A stretch of DNA of 64,000 bases from Lewinella sp038528965 (GTDB taxonomy: Bacteria; Bacteroidota; Bacteroidia; Chitinophagales; Saprospiraceae): contig JBCBEC010000005.1 of NCBI GenBank assembly GCA_038528965.1, forward strand, positions 1 through 64,000, read 5' to 3'. Below, piece by piece: positions 25,390-34,094 of this stretch. The notes under the pieces are model-generated. The model ran no database searches. It saw only the letters and a program-made list of their open reading frames with translations, and had not been told where the DNA came from. Each line of letters begins with the position of its first letter. Within the stretch, counting starts at the first letter, position 1. The position numbers and the translations under genes were made by a program.

Positions 25390-26937
25390 ATGCAACTCAG
25401 CGAACAGGAAATTGTCCGTAGAGAAAACCTGGCCGCCATACGTGAACTAGGGATTGATCCCTATCCGGCGCCACTTTATCCCCTTACTCATCAGGCTAGC
25501 GAAATCCTTGCGGGCTTTGAAGTGAATGAGGAAGGAGAACCACAAAATTTTCAAGAAGTATGCCTGGCTGGTCGGATCATGACTCGCCGCGTAATGGGTA
25601 AAGCTTCTTTTGCCCACCTGCAAGATGCAAGTGGCCGCATCCAGATCTATGTCTCACGTGATGAGATAGCTCCGGGCGAGAACAAGGACCTCTATAATAA
25701 GGTCTTCAAGAAGCTTCTCGATATCGGTGACTTTATTGGCGTGAAGGGCTTTGTGTTCAAAACCCGTACGGGTGAGACTTCGGTACACGTCAAGGAGTTG
25801 ACGCTTTTGAGTAAGTCACTGCGCCCACTTCCTGTAGTGAAGCGCGATGATGATGGGAATGTATATGACTCCTTCGATAACCCAGAGTTGCGTTACCGTC
25901 AGCGTTATGTTGACTTGACAGTAAACCCGCATGTACGGGAGCGTTTCCGCAAGCGTAGTCGTTTGATTACGTCCATGCGTCACTTTCTGGATGAGCGCGG
26001 CTTGATCGAAGTAGAAACGCCTATTCTGCAGCCGATTCACGGCGGTGCAGCGGCACGTCCGTTTAAGACGCATCATAATACGCTGGATATTCCATTGTAC
26101 TTGAGAATTGCTAACGAATTGTATCTCAAGCGTTTGATCGTAGGTGGATTTGATGGCGTATACGAGTTCGGAAAGATGTTCCGCAATGAAGGGATGGACG
26201 CCACGCACAACCCGGAATTTACCATGGTCGAGTTCTACGTAGCCTACAAGGACTACTACTGGATGATGGAGACCACAGAGCAGCTACTTGAACACGCCAT
26301 CAAGAGTGTAACTGGTGATACCAAAGTGACGGTGGGGGAGCATGAAATTGATTTCAAAGGACCATTCCGTCGCCTGACCATGTTTGAGGCTATTCAGGAA
26401 TATACCGGTGTTGATATCAGTGAAATGGACGAAGCGGCCCTGGCAAAGTTTGCTAAGGAACTTCACATTGAGATTGATGAAACCATGGGTAAGGGTAAGT
26501 TGATTGATGAGATTTTCGGCGAGAAGGTCGAAGCTAACCTCATTCAGCCCACCTTCATCACGGATTATCCGGTAGAGATGTCGCCGCTTACCAAAAAGCA
26601 CCGCGATAAGGAAGGCCTGGTGGAGCGTTTTGAGCTCATTGTAAATGGAAAGGAACTGGCCAATGCTTACACCGAGCTTAATGACCCCATTGATCAGCGC
26701 GAACGCTTTGAGGATCAATTGACCCTCGCTAAGCGTGGTGATGATGAAGCAATGGCTTTGGATGATGACTTCCTCCGCGCACTGGAATACGGTATGCCAC
26801 CAACCTCCGGTATTGGTATCGGCGTAGACCGTTTAGTGATGCTCCTAACTGGACAAACGAGTATCCAAGAGGTGCTCTTCTTTCCACAAATGCGCCCGGA
26901 AAAGCGCAAGCAAGAAGAGGAAGCAGCAGAAGAATAA
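25390..26937 (+). CDS. lysS: Lysyl-tRNA synthetase, class II
   Basis: 515 residues. Charges tRNA-Lys. The N-terminal OB fold includes AGRIMTRRVMGKASFAHLQDASGRIQIY. The class II catalytic core has motif 1 (FLDERGLIEVETPILQPIHGGAAARPF), motif 2 (FRNEGMDATHNPEFTMVEFY) and motif 3 (GIGIGVDRLVMLL). The start MQLSEQEIVRRENL at 25390 matches the usual N terminus; an ATG 36 bp upstream, overlapping the DUF3467 stop, adds 12 residues without conserved character and is less likely. Confidence 0.96.
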   Translation: MQLSEQEIVRRENLAAIRELGIDPYPAPLYPLTHQASEILAGFEVNEEGEPQNFQEVCLAGRIMTRRVMGKASFAHLQDASGRIQIYVSRDEIAPGENKDLYNKVFKKLLDIGDFIGVKGFVFKTRTGETSVHVKELTLLSKSLRPLPVVKRDDDGNVYDSFDNPELRYRQRYVDLTVNPHVRERFRKRSRLITSMRHFLDERGLIEVETPILQPIHGGAAARPFKTHHNTLDIPLYLRIANELYLKRLIVGGFDGVYEFGKMFRNEGMDATHNPEFTMVEFYVAYKDYYWMMETTEQLLEHAIKSVTGDTKVTVGEHEIDFKGPFRRLTMFEAIQEYTGVDISEMDEAALAKFAKELHIEIDETMGKGKLIDEIFGEKVEANLIQPTFITDYPVEMSPLTKKHRDKEGLVERFELIVNGKELANAYTELNDPIDQRERFEDQLTLAKRGDDEAMALDDDFLRALEYGMPPTSGIGIGVDRLVMLLTGQTSIQEVLFFPQMRPEKRKQEEEAAEE

Positions 26938-26992
26938 GTGTAAGTAAGTTCTCTGAGAATTCGAAGTTCTCCGATAGCTACTCAAGAAATAG

Positions 26993-27023
26993 AATTCCCG
27001 GATGGCCTGCTCATTCGGGAATT
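26993..27023 (+). terminator. Intrinsic terminator after lysS
   Basis: AATTCCCG (26993-27000) pairs with CGGGAATT (27016-27023), and the stem continues with GATG/CATT including one G-T pair. TTTTG follows. It lies 55 bp after the lysS stop. Confidence 0.85.
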
Positions 27024-27141
27024 TTTTGTTGGTTGACTTTCGTCACGTTAGCTAGTTGCTAGAAGAATATCCGGACTCACCCTCATCGTATTTTCCCTTC
27101 CTTTAATCGAAATTCTGCGCCCAGGATACTATTAAATCGCC

Positions 27142-27149
27142 TACATTTG
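27142..27149 (+). promoter_or_regulatory. -7 box upstream of lipoprotein gene
   Basis: TACATTTG fits TAnnTTTG, 26 bp before the ATG at 27176. No clear -33 TTG is present. Confidence 0.5.
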
Positions 27150-27175
27150 GAACGTACTACAAAAAACGTTTCATC

Positions 27176-27853
27176 ATGTATCGTAAACATTCCCTATTAT
27201 TTTTCCTGACCCTATTGAGTTTCGCCGTCTATTCCTGTGGCGGGGATGCTGACACCACCGAAGAAGATAACGAAGATGGTATTGAAGTAACTTTTGAAGA
27301 CGAAAATGGCGACCAACAAACGGTTAACGTCAATATCGACACCGATGACATTCAGAATGGAATAGCTGATGCTTTACAAGATGCCTCTGACGCTATCCGA
27401 AATTCTGAAACGGACGAGAATGTCGAAGCCATGGATTTTCGTGATTTGAAAGATATTCTTCCCGAGCGTCTGCTAGGAATGGATAGAACAGAACACGGTG
27501 GAGAGCGAACCTCTGCTATGGGTTTCACACTTTCTCAGGCAGAAGCAGAGTACGAGGAGGATGATCAGCGCTTGGATGTGCAAGTAGTGGACGCTGGCCA
27601 GGCCGGTATGATGAAGCTGGGCATGGTGGCATGGGCTTCGGTAAGCATAGATCGCGAAAGCGATGATGGCTACGAGCGTACTACTACTATCGACGGTCAT
27701 AAGGCTTACGAAAAGTGGGACTCCGGTACCGGTAATGCCGAATTAATCTTTTTCTACGATGATCGCTACATCATCACCTTGAAAGGTGACGGCGTAGAAG
27801 GAGATGATCTACGCAAGGCCTTGAATCGGATTGACTATGATGATTTAGACTAG
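27176..27853 (+). CDS. Acidic lipoprotein of unknown function
   Basis: 225 residues. The signal peptide ends in a lipobox (SFAVYSC, Cys near 21). After it come a very acidic low-complexity segment (DADTTEEDNEDGIEVTFEDENGD) and a helical acidic part (DIQNGIADALQDASDAIRNSE), then a compact domain (about 90-225) with DILPERLLGMDRTEHGGERTSAMG and ending in KALNRIDYDDLD. Likely anchored in the outer or inner membrane facing the periplasm or surface. I do not recognise the domain. It stands alone between two terminators. Confidence 0.75.
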   Translation: MYRKHSLLFFLTLLSFAVYSCGGDADTTEEDNEDGIEVTFEDENGDQQTVNVNIDTDDIQNGIADALQDASDAIRNSETDENVEAMDFRDLKDILPERLLGMDRTEHGGERTSAMGFTLSQAEAEYEEDDQRLDVQVVDAGQAGMMKLGMVAWASVSIDRESDDGYERTTTIDGHKAYEKWDSGTGNAELIFFYDDRYIITLKGDGVEGDDLRKALNRIDYDDLD

Positions 27854-27925
27854 CACTAAATATCAAGATATACTGCTTGAGATAGGCAGCCTAAAATTTA
27901 ATCGTTCTTTTGTATAGATCACGCG

Positions 27926-27976
27926 GCGAGGTAGTAGGAGCCAAATCAGTTCCTACTTACTTCGCTGTTGTTTTTT
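27926..27976 (+). terminator. Intrinsic terminator after the acidic lipoprotein gene
   Basis: GCGAGGTAGTAGGA (27926-27939) pairs, with a one-base bulge and one mismatch, with TCCTACTTACTTCGC (27951-27965). A tract TGTTGTTTTTT follows. Confidence 0.7.
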
Positions 27977-28115
27977 GTGTAGGGACGCATTGCAATGCAA
28001 TTCACTATAAATGTAGGGCGATCGAATTATTTTAAACAAAAACTTTTATTTTATAAATCCCTGCCTTATTTTTGAGCGGAACTGTTGTTTTTGTCAGCCA
28101 TAAAATAGAACAGGT

Positions 28116-28577
28116 ATGGGACTGTCTCCAAAGCAAAAAGTACGCATCAATGGTCGGCCGGTAATGATTGCCTCGTATTTGGAGGCCGACGCCAGTAACT
28201 TGAAAGCGCCGATGCGTAATGCTTTTCCGAGAGCTGGTGATGACTATTCAGGAGGGCAGAGCGATGGTAAAGTCTACGAGGCGGTATTCGCCGGGCGTAC
28301 CTTGGAGGATACCTACGCTATGGTCAAGTCTTTTCTGAGGGAGGAAGGCTATATTGATGTTCCCCTGCCAGCAGACGTGGCAGAACTTCAAGCTTTTCAA
28401 CTTTCCACGCGCAATCGTCAGGTATTGATGTTTGACGACAATGGTTATGTGCACAATCCGGTAAAGATTCTCTTTCCACTGGACCGCCGTAAGAAAACTA
28501 CACTCATCCTAAAGCTCTATAATGAGCAGGCGGAAAAGCATCTCTTACGCTTTCACAATAAGTGGGAGGATGGGTAG
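28116..28577 (+). CDS. Hypothetical protein
   Basis: A 153-residue soluble protein that starts MGLSPKQKVRINGRPVMIASYLEAD and has no signal peptide or membrane segment. Basic patches (DRRKKTTLILKLYNEQAEKHLLRFHNKW) are at the C terminus and a hydrophobic strand (RQVLMFDDNGYVHNPVKILFPL) is in the middle. I recognise no family or catalytic motif. Codon use and reading frame look normal, and the gene is preceded by 262 bp of intergenic sequence. Confidence 0.6.
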   Translation: MGLSPKQKVRINGRPVMIASYLEADASNLKAPMRNAFPRAGDDYSGGQSDGKVYEAVFAGRTLEDTYAMVKSFLREEGYIDVPLPADVAELQAFQLSTRNRQVLMFDDNGYVHNPVKILFPLDRRKKTTLILKLYNEQAEKHLLRFHNKWEDG

Positions 28578-28587
28578 AGCGGAATTC

Positions 28588-28611
28588 GGAAGTGGGAAGT
28601 GGGAAGTGGGG
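28588..28611. repeat. Tandem GGAAGTG repeat
   Basis: Three copies of the 8-mer unit GGAAGTGG-like sequence (GGAAGTGGGAAGTGGGAAGT and on), followed about 40 nt later by pyrimidine-rich ACTTCCCATCTCCGATTTCC. The layout resembles the purine/pyrimidine tracts at 12155-12340. Confidence 0.5.
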
Positions 28612-28673
28612 AAAGTTGAATTAAAATGGAAGAGGGAAACTCCGACCTCAGACTTCCCATCTCCGATTTCCTA

Positions 28674-30101
28674 TTACGACTTATCCGCGGCGGCCTGGAG
28701 TCCCATTTTTTCTGCAGTCTTCAACATAAAGGCAAAAGCTGCTTCGTATTCGTTGGGGATTTCACCATCCAAAATGGCTTCCCGAATAGCATTCTTGATC
28801 ACTCCAACCTCACGGCTGGGAGGAATAGAAAAGGTATCCATAATCAACTCACCACTAATCGGCGGTTGCCAATTGCGTAGGTGATCTTTTTCCTCTACTT
28901 CTTGCAGGCGTTCACGCAAGTATTCGTAGTTGCGCAAGTAGCGCTGCACCCGCTTTTCATTCTTGGAGGTAATATCGGCTTCGCACAATTGCATCAGTTG
29001 ATCGATATCATCTCCGGCTTCGAAAAGGATACGGCGTACCGCAGAATCAGTGATGTTTTCCTTGGTGAGAGCGATGGGACGTTGATGCAGCTGCACCATT
29101 TTTTGCACAAACTTCATCTTGTGATCCATCGGTAGGCGCAAACGTCGGAAGATACGCGGCACCATAGCCGCTCCTACGGCCTCGTGCCCGTGAAAGGTCC
29201 AACCTTGTTCTTTATCAAAGCGCTTGGTGACGGGCTTGGCAATATCGTGCAGCAGTGCAGACCAGCGCAACCAAAGGTTATTGCTTTTGGGAGCGAGTTG
29301 GTCCACCACCTGCAGGGTATGGTAGAAGTTGTCTTTATGCCCAACTCCATTCTTTACCTGGACGCCGTGCATGGCCGCAAGTTCCGGTAGGATTAACTCT
29401 AAAAGCCCAGTATCAAACAAGAGCTTGAAACCCACGCTAGGTTTGGTGGAGAGCAGGATTTTATTCAGCTCGGTAGCGATACGCTCCTGCGAAATAATCT
29501 TGATTCGATTACGAAACTTGGAGATGGCCTCCAGGGTGTGCTCTTCAATGTAAAAACCTAACTGGGAAGCAAAACGGATGGCCCGCATCATGCGCAGCGG
29601 ATCATCAGAGAAGGTTTTGCCAGGCTCTAGTGGCGTGATAATCTTTTTTTGCTCTAGGTCTTCCAAGCCGTCGAAGGGGTCGATGATGGCACCGTAATTG
29701 GTTTCGTTCAGGCTTACGGCCAGCGCATTAATCGTAAAATCACGACGATTCTGATCGTCCGCCAGTGAACCTTCTTCAACAATGGGTTTGCGAGAATCCG
29801 AGCGGTAGCTTTCCTTACGAGCTCCGACAAATTCCACCTCAATTCCCTCGTGCTTCAACATAGCAGTACCAAAACGCTTGTACGTAGTCACGCGCGGCCG
29901 TGGGCGCAAACGTTTAGCTACTGCCTGAGCTAGTTCAATGCCACTCCCAACACAAACGATATCCATATCCTTAGATGGGCGTGCTAGTAGTCGATCGCGT
30001 ACATAACCACCTACTACATAGGCCGGATAGTCGAGTTCTTCGGCCGCGGCCTGAATAACTTCGAATATCTTTTGTTCTCGCTTTTCGATACTAAATACCA
30101 C
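28674..30101 (-). CDS. cca: CCA tRNA nucleotidyltransferase with HD domain
   Basis: 475 residues. Adds or repairs the 3' CCA of tRNAs. The class II nucleotidyltransferase head has VVGGYVRDRLLARPSKDMDIV, with the GG motif and the DxD metal pair, and RRDFTINALAVSL. The neck follows (EPGKTFSDDPLRMMRAIRFASQLGF). A HD domain (LLHDIAKPVTKRF) lies in the second half. The start is GTG at 30101, as no ATG lies close. The 3' end is next to the GGAAGTG repeat. Confidence 0.93.
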   Translation of the reverse strand: MVFSIEKREQKIFEVIQAAAEELDYPAYVVGGYVRDRLLARPSKDMDIVCVGSGIELAQAVAKRLRPRPRVTTYKRFGTAMLKHEGIEVEFVGARKESYRSDSRKPIVEEGSLADDQNRRDFTINALAVSLNETNYGAIIDPFDGLEDLEQKKIITPLEPGKTFSDDPLRMMRAIRFASQLGFYIEEHTLEAISKFRNRIKIISQERIATELNKILLSTKPSVGFKLLFDTGLLELILPELAAMHGVQVKNGVGHKDNFYHTLQVVDQLAPKSNNLWLRWSALLHDIAKPVTKRFDKEQGWTFHGHEAVGAAMVPRIFRRLRLPMDHKMKFVQKMVQLHQRPIALTKENITDSAVRRILFEAGDDIDQLMQLCEADITSKNEKRVQRYLRNYEYLRERLQEVEEKDHLRNWQPPISGELIMDTFSIPPSREVGVIKNAIREAILDGEIPNEYEAAFAFMLKTAEKMGLQAAADKS

Positions 30102-30158
30102 GAAGAATTAGGTTTGGAGGTGGGATATATATGAAGAGGTATAGTTAAGTTGTAAGCA

Positions 30159-31154
30159 TTATGCCACTGGCTGCGCTTCCGCGTAAACGTGCTTGATCTC
30201 GTCTAAGGTAGCGAACAAAATAGCTGGATCGTGCTCCGTCACCAATATTTTACGGTATTCCTTAATGCCAGGATAACCGCGAAAGTAGTTGGAATAATGA
30301 CGACGCATTTCCAATACGCCCAGTTTTAGTCCTTTCCAGTCCAGGCCATGCTGTAGGTGTTGCTTACAGGCTGCCACCCGTTCAACAATAGTTGGCGCCG
30401 GCAAGGTTTCACCGGTAGCAAAATAGTGCTTGATTTCGCGGAAGATCCAGGGATAACCTATGCTGGCCCGACCAATCATAATGCCATCTACTCCGTAACG
30501 TTCCCGGTAAGTTTTGGCTTTCTGCGGACTATCAATATCTCCGTTGCCAAAGATTGGAATATGAATGCGGGGGTTCTCCTTGATTCGGCCGATTCGGGTC
30601 CAGTCTGCTTCCCCTTTATACATCTGCTTGCGGGTTCGGCCGTGGATGGCGAGGGCCTTGATACCCACATCCTGCAGGCGTTCCGCCACGTCTTCGATGT
30701 ACTGGGTTTTGTCGTCCCAGCCCAGGCGCGTCTTCACCGTCACGGGAAGATTGGTCCGCTTGACAATAGCCTCGGTTAGGCGCACCATCTTTGGGATATC
30801 TTGTAAAATACCCGCACCGGCACCTTTGCAGGTCACTTTCTTTACTGGGCAACCAAAATTAATGTCTAGTACCTCTGGCTGGGCTTCCTCTACAATCTCT
30901 GCTGCTCTTTCCATAGAGTCGAGATTGGCACCGAAGATTTGAATTCCGATCGGGCGTTCCTCATCGTAAATGTCCAGCTTTTGCACGCTCTTAGTTGCAT
31001 CACGTATCAAGCCTTCTACCGAGATGAACTCCGTATACATCATATCACATCCCTGCTCTTTGCACAAAGCCCGGAAGGGTGGATCACTCACATCTTCCAT
31101 GGGGGCGAGCAAGAGCGGAAACTCTCCGATTTCAACATCTCCGATTTTAACCAT
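30159..31154 (-). CDS. dusB: tRNA-dihydrouridine synthase B
   Basis: 331 residues. FMN enzyme that reduces uridines in the D-loop. LLAPMEDVSDPPFRALCKEQGCDMMYTEFIS is the family start, DINFGCPVKKVTCKGAGAGIL holds the catalytic Cys, and IHGRTRKQMYKG, PIFGNGDI and DGIMIGRASIGYPWIF are the FMN-binding segments. The ATG at 31154 is supported by a well-formed promoter at 31179-31209; a TTG 27 bp upstream lies inside that promoter and is rejected. Confidence 0.95.
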   Translation of the reverse strand: MVKIGDVEIGEFPLLLAPMEDVSDPPFRALCKEQGCDMMYTEFISVEGLIRDATKSVQKLDIYDEERPIGIQIFGANLDSMERAAEIVEEAQPEVLDINFGCPVKKVTCKGAGAGILQDIPKMVRLTEAIVKRTNLPVTVKTRLGWDDKTQYIEDVAERLQDVGIKALAIHGRTRKQMYKGEADWTRIGRIKENPRIHIPIFGNGDIDSPQKAKTYRERYGVDGIMIGRASIGYPWIFREIKHYFATGETLPAPTIVERVAACKQHLQHGLDWKGLKLGVLEMRRHYSNYFRGYPGIKEYRKILVTEHDPAILFATLDEIKHVYAEAQPVA

Positions 31155-31178
31155 AAATCGATTCCTGTTTGCAGGGGG

Positions 31179-31209
31179 CAAAAATACCGAAATGAGGGTG
31201 GAATTGCAA
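31179..31209 (-). promoter_or_regulatory. dusB promoter
   Basis: Minus strand: TTG (plus 31207-31209), 20-nt spacer, TATTTTTG (plus 31179-31186). This is the full Bacteroidota consensus and places the start of transcription just before the ATG at 31154. Confidence 0.75.
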
Positions 31210-31338
31210 CGGATCGCTTAAGTTTTACCCTATTTTGCGTTAGCCGAGAAGAATTGCCGACCAGGGATTTGGCTGGCAATGAGAAAGCTTTATTTTTACC
31301 CCCACAACCTATCTCAATACTACGCTAAATAACACTTC

Positions 31339-32703
31339 ATGATCACTGTTGTTGTATTAGTCTTCATCTTAGGCTATTTGACTATCGTCTTTGAACATCC
31401 TCTTCATCTTGATAAGACGGTTCCTGCTCTACTTATGGGAGCGCTTTGCTGGGCACTAGCGGCCATTGGCTTCAACGGCGGTGAACTGGCCATCGTGGAT
31501 TCGCATGAGCACGTATTTGATTTAATGAATCAAGCTGCCGGGCACCACGAGGCGGAGGAAGGCTTTAAGAATACCTTGCTGCACCACCTGGGTAAAACAG
31601 CAGAGATATTGGTGTTCCTAATTGGTGCTATGACGATCGTGGAGATCATTGATTTGCACCGTGGTTTTGAGATTCTTAAGACTTGGGTGCAGACCAAGAA
31701 TAAGCGTCGCTTGCTTTGGATCATCGGTGCGCTTGGTTTTATTCTGTCTGCCATCATTGATAACCTTACTGCTACAATTGTATTGGTAACCCTACTGCGG
31801 AAATTAATTCCCGAAAAGGACTTGCGTTTGTGGTACGCTGGCCTGGTCGTTATTGCGGCAAATGCTGGTGGTGCCTGGTCGCCGATTGGTGATGTTACCA
31901 CAACGATGCTCTGGATTGGCGGGCAGGTTTCTACCGTTGGATTGGTCACTAATTTGGTTATTCCTTCTATTGTTTGTTTCGTGGTACCGTTTGCGGTAGC
32001 CAGCTTCCTGCCTGTTTTTCAAGGGGAGTTGGAATTAGAAGAACAAGAAAAGGCGGATCATCAGAAATTGCTCAGCAGCCGTACAATGTTGTTCTTGGGC
32101 TTAGGTATGATTGTCTTTGTGCCTATTTTCAAGACCTTGACTCACCTGCCTCCCTATGTAGGTATGATGCTGAGTTTAGGTGTAGTTTGGTTGGCTTCGG
32201 AATATATTCATCCGGAAGAAGATTTTACCGAGGAGCGCAAGCACTTGTATTCTGCCCACAAGGCACTGTCTCGTATTGAACTGAGTAGTATTCTCTTCTT
32301 CTTGGGAATTCTTATGGCGGTAGCCGCTCTGGAAAGTATTGTGGTTAATGGTGTAGGAATGCTGCGTTATGTAGCAGAAGGGCTTGATAACGCCTTGCCG
32401 AATCAAGATGTTGTAATTATAATTTTAGGATTTTTATCGGCCATTATTGATAACGTTCCGTTGGTGGCCGCCTCGATGGGCATGTACACCGAGGCCATGG
32501 ATTCCAAACTATGGCACTTTATCGCCTACTCTGCGGGTACTGGTGGCTCGATGTTAATTATCGGTTCGGCAGCGGGTGTGGCCGCTATGGGCATGGAACG
32601 TATTGACTTCATTTGGTACTTCAAGAAGATTGCCTGGCTGGCTTTGATCGGCTTCTTAGCAGGTGCAGGAGTTTTCCTGGTTATGGCTAGTTGGCTACAC
32701 TAG
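31339..32703 (+). CDS. nhaD: Sodium:proton antiporter NhaD
   Basis: 454 residues, inner membrane, about 12 hydrophobic segments in two repeats. Exchanges sodium for protons. Family landmarks: ILGYLTIVFEHPLHLDKTVPALLMGA at the start, IGAMTIVEIIDLHRGFEIL, SAIIDNLTATIVLVTLLRK, NAGGAWSPIGDVTTTMLWI, and in the second half LSAIIDNVPLVAASMGMY followed by GTGGSMLIIGSAAGVAAMGM. It is followed 38 bp later by a small lipoprotein gene. It fits with the sodium-pumping decarboxylase and two SSS transporters in this window. Confidence 0.93.
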   Translation: MITVVVLVFILGYLTIVFEHPLHLDKTVPALLMGALCWALAAIGFNGGELAIVDSHEHVFDLMNQAAGHHEAEEGFKNTLLHHLGKTAEILVFLIGAMTIVEIIDLHRGFEILKTWVQTKNKRRLLWIIGALGFILSAIIDNLTATIVLVTLLRKLIPEKDLRLWYAGLVVIAANAGGAWSPIGDVTTTMLWIGGQVSTVGLVTNLVIPSIVCFVVPFAVASFLPVFQGELELEEQEKADHQKLLSSRTMLFLGLGMIVFVPIFKTLTHLPPYVGMMLSLGVVWLASEYIHPEEDFTEERKHLYSAHKALSRIELSSILFFLGILMAVAALESIVVNGVGMLRYVAEGLDNALPNQDVVIIILGFLSAIIDNVPLVAASMGMYTEAMDSKLWHFIAYSAGTGGSMLIIGSAAGVAAMGMERIDFIWYFKKIAWLALIGFLAGAGVFLVMASWLH

Positions 32704-32741
32704 ACCCTTAAACGCAGCTCAAAAAAGGATCAGAATTGTTT

Positions 32742-33113
32742 ATGAAGAATGTGCTTTTAATTTGTGTATTGGCCGTATCGACTTTCGCTTGCGACCAGTA
32801 CACAAACATCGATATTGCCGGTAATTGGGAAGTAGTAGAACTAACCGAAGCCGGTGACAGCTTGGCGGTTGATTTAGCAGCGATTGGTTTCCATTTTTCT
32901 GAAAATGGGCAGTACGAATTTCAAAGCACCCTGGATTATCGGGAGGCTGGTACTTATCGTTTAGATGGTCCGTATCTTTTTAGTACGGATACCCTTAAGC
33001 CTCCTTTGCGCGAAAAGGCGGTGGAAATCACTTACCTCAGTCCAGATACCCTGCGTCTACGCATGAAAGAACTGGGTAAAGAGCGCTTGATGGTGTTGCA
33101 ACGGAAGTTGTAG
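32742..33113 (+). CDS. Small lipocalin-like lipoprotein
   Basis: 123 residues. MKNVLLICVLAVSTFAC is a lipoprotein signal with the Cys at 17. The rest is a short beta-rich domain starting NIDIAGNWEVVELTE, as in lipocalin-like domains of Bacteroidota (GxW motif), ending RLMVLQRKL. The ATG at 32742 is chosen over a TTG two codons earlier. It could be co-transcribed with nhaD; no role is known. It converges on the small genes at 33.1 kb. Confidence 0.7.
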   Translation: MKNVLLICVLAVSTFACDQYTNIDIAGNWEVVELTEAGDSLAVDLAAIGFHFSENGQYEFQSTLDYREAGTYRLDGPYLFSTDTLKPPLREKAVEITYLSPDTLRLRMKELGKERLMVLQRKL

Positions 33114-33120
33114 CTCGACG

Positions 33121-33384
33121 CTACTGACTGAAAATATCGTCGATAGACTGTTGTAGTTCGTCTATCTCTTCTTGGCTAGTGGCTTGATGACTAGTTGTGG
33201 AAGGACTATCAGTTCCTCCCAACAGCGCGGCGATGAGTTCAGGGTCACTACTTTGCTCTTTAGTTAAGTCATTATCTTTTATATCTAATTGATCTAGTAT
33301 GTGGTAGACGGTCTCGAGTAGTTGCTTGTCCTCACATTTGGTGATGCGTTGGATGATGGCCAATTTGAGCTTCTGCGTATCCAT
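33121..33384 (-). CDS. Small acidic protein, unknown
   Basis: An 87-residue soluble protein. The N-terminal helix MDTQKLKLAIIQRITKCEDKQLLETVYHILDQLD resembles small helical proteins that often precede RelE-type toxins in Bacteroidota, but no toxin gene is adjacent. The tail is Ser/Thr/Gln-rich and acidic (DSPSTTSHQATSQEEIDELQQSIDDIF). It starts 4 bp after the stop of the upstream membrane-protein gene, so it belongs to the 33984-33121 operon. Confidence 0.6.
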   Translation of the reverse strand: MDTQKLKLAIIQRITKCEDKQLLETVYHILDQLDIKDNDLTKEQSSDPELIAALLGGTDSPSTTSHQATSQEEIDELQQSIDDIFSQ

Positions 33385-33388
33385 AAGG

Positions 33389-33751
33389 CTAAGATACCAG
33401 ATTTTGCTTCGGCTGGCACCACCAGAGCAATACACTACCAGCAGAATAGGCCAGGCCATCGTTCCAGTCGGCTGTGTAGGCGGAGCTGAATTTGGGTAGA
33501 ATTAACTCAAACAGACAAAACACAACTAGCGTGAAAAGAAGTAACTCCCTTTTTCGCAAATCGGATACGGCCCACCACCAGTTGCGCTCCCAACGCCAAA
33601 GCGCCAGTAGTAACGGCATAGCCAAAATGTCATCTAGATAACTGTGCAAGAACGGGATATAGACATTAAAGCCTTTCTGAAGGACTTGATGCCCCAGGGC
33701 TAAGCACATAATGATGAATATGGCGGAATGATAGCGCTGGGATGCATTCAT
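33389..33751 (-). CDS. Small conserved membrane protein with HSYLDDILAMP motif
   Basis: A 120-residue protein with about three or four hydrophobic segments. The motif FLHSYLDDILAMPLLLALWRWER is familiar from a group of short Bacteroidota membrane proteins, sometimes labelled magnesium-citrate transporter without proof. The start ATG (33751) overlaps the TGA of the upstream gene as ATGA, which points to translational coupling. Function unknown. Confidence 0.7.
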   Translation of the reverse strand: MNASQRYHSAIFIIMCLALGHQVLQKGFNVYIPFLHSYLDDILAMPLLLALWRWERNWWWAVSDLRKRELLLFTLVVFCLFELILPKFSSAYTADWNDGLAYSAGSVLLWWCQPKQNLVS

Positions 33752-33984
33752 AAGACCGCAGCTATGGCAATGATTAAGCCGATGATCAGAAAGGGAGAGA
33801 GTAGAAGCATGAATACAAATCCGATGAATTGTAATAGGATTTTGTAAGCCAGCATCCAAATTGGATCGCCTTCGCGAAAAGCAACATAGTCGCTAAACTG
33901 GCGATAGGATTTTCTACTGTAACCAACAAACTGGTCCAAGGCATTGGGCTCAGTACCTTTTTGCTTGGTAGATCGGATTTTCAT
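33748..33984 (-). CDS. Small tail-anchored membrane protein (paralogue 1)
   Basis: 78 residues: a basic, soluble N-terminal half (KIRSTKQKGTEPNALDQFVGYSRKSYRQFSD) and one C-terminal hydrophobic segment, IGFVFMLLLSPFLIIGLII followed by AIAAVL at the extreme end. The tail closely matches that of the 78-residue protein at 34286-34522 (IGFLILLILAPFIMLGLVI then AIAALF), while the N-terminal halves are unrelated. First gene of an operon of three with an ATGA overlap to the next. Function unknown. Confidence 0.65.
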   Translation of the reverse strand: MKIRSTKQKGTEPNALDQFVGYSRKSYRQFSDYVAFREGDPIWMLAYKILLQFIGFVFMLLLSPFLIIGLIIAIAAVL

Positions 33985-34006
33985 GTCTTGGGGCGATTTT
34001 ACGACT

Positions 34007-34014
34007 CAAAAATA
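34007..34014 (-). promoter_or_regulatory. -7 box of the 33984-33121 operon
   Basis: Minus strand TATTTTTG, 22 nt before the ATG at 33984. No TTG is found at the right distance. Confidence 0.5.
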
Positions 34015-34058
34015 CGGCTTTCCCTTAAGGAGTTCCTTTAGGCCCACAAATGCAGAAA

Positions 34059-34094
34059 GGCCTCATCGAAAAAAATAATCTTTTCGATGAGGCC
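34059..34094 (-). terminator. Strong hairpin ending the 34286-34522 transcript
   Basis: GGCCTCATCGAAAA (34059-34072) pairs perfectly over 14 bp with TTTTCGATGAGGCC (34081-34094). On the minus strand TTTCTGC follows, a weak T tract. It lies about 190 nt after the stop of the minus-strand gene at 34286. Confidence 0.65.

Noticed and set aside
25816..26718. Two minus-strand frames of 130 and 144 codons inside lysS
   Set aside because: Antisense to conserved class II synthetase motifs; composition is that of a shadow frame.
27981..28000. GCATTGCAATGC palindrome after GTAGGGAC as a functional site
   Set aside because: Single copy in the window, just downstream of a terminator, with no link to a promoter; probably a leftover of a dispersed repeat.
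31155..31181. Upstream TTG start for dusB
   Set aside because: It lies inside the consensus promoter, and the ATG at 31154 gives the normal protein start.
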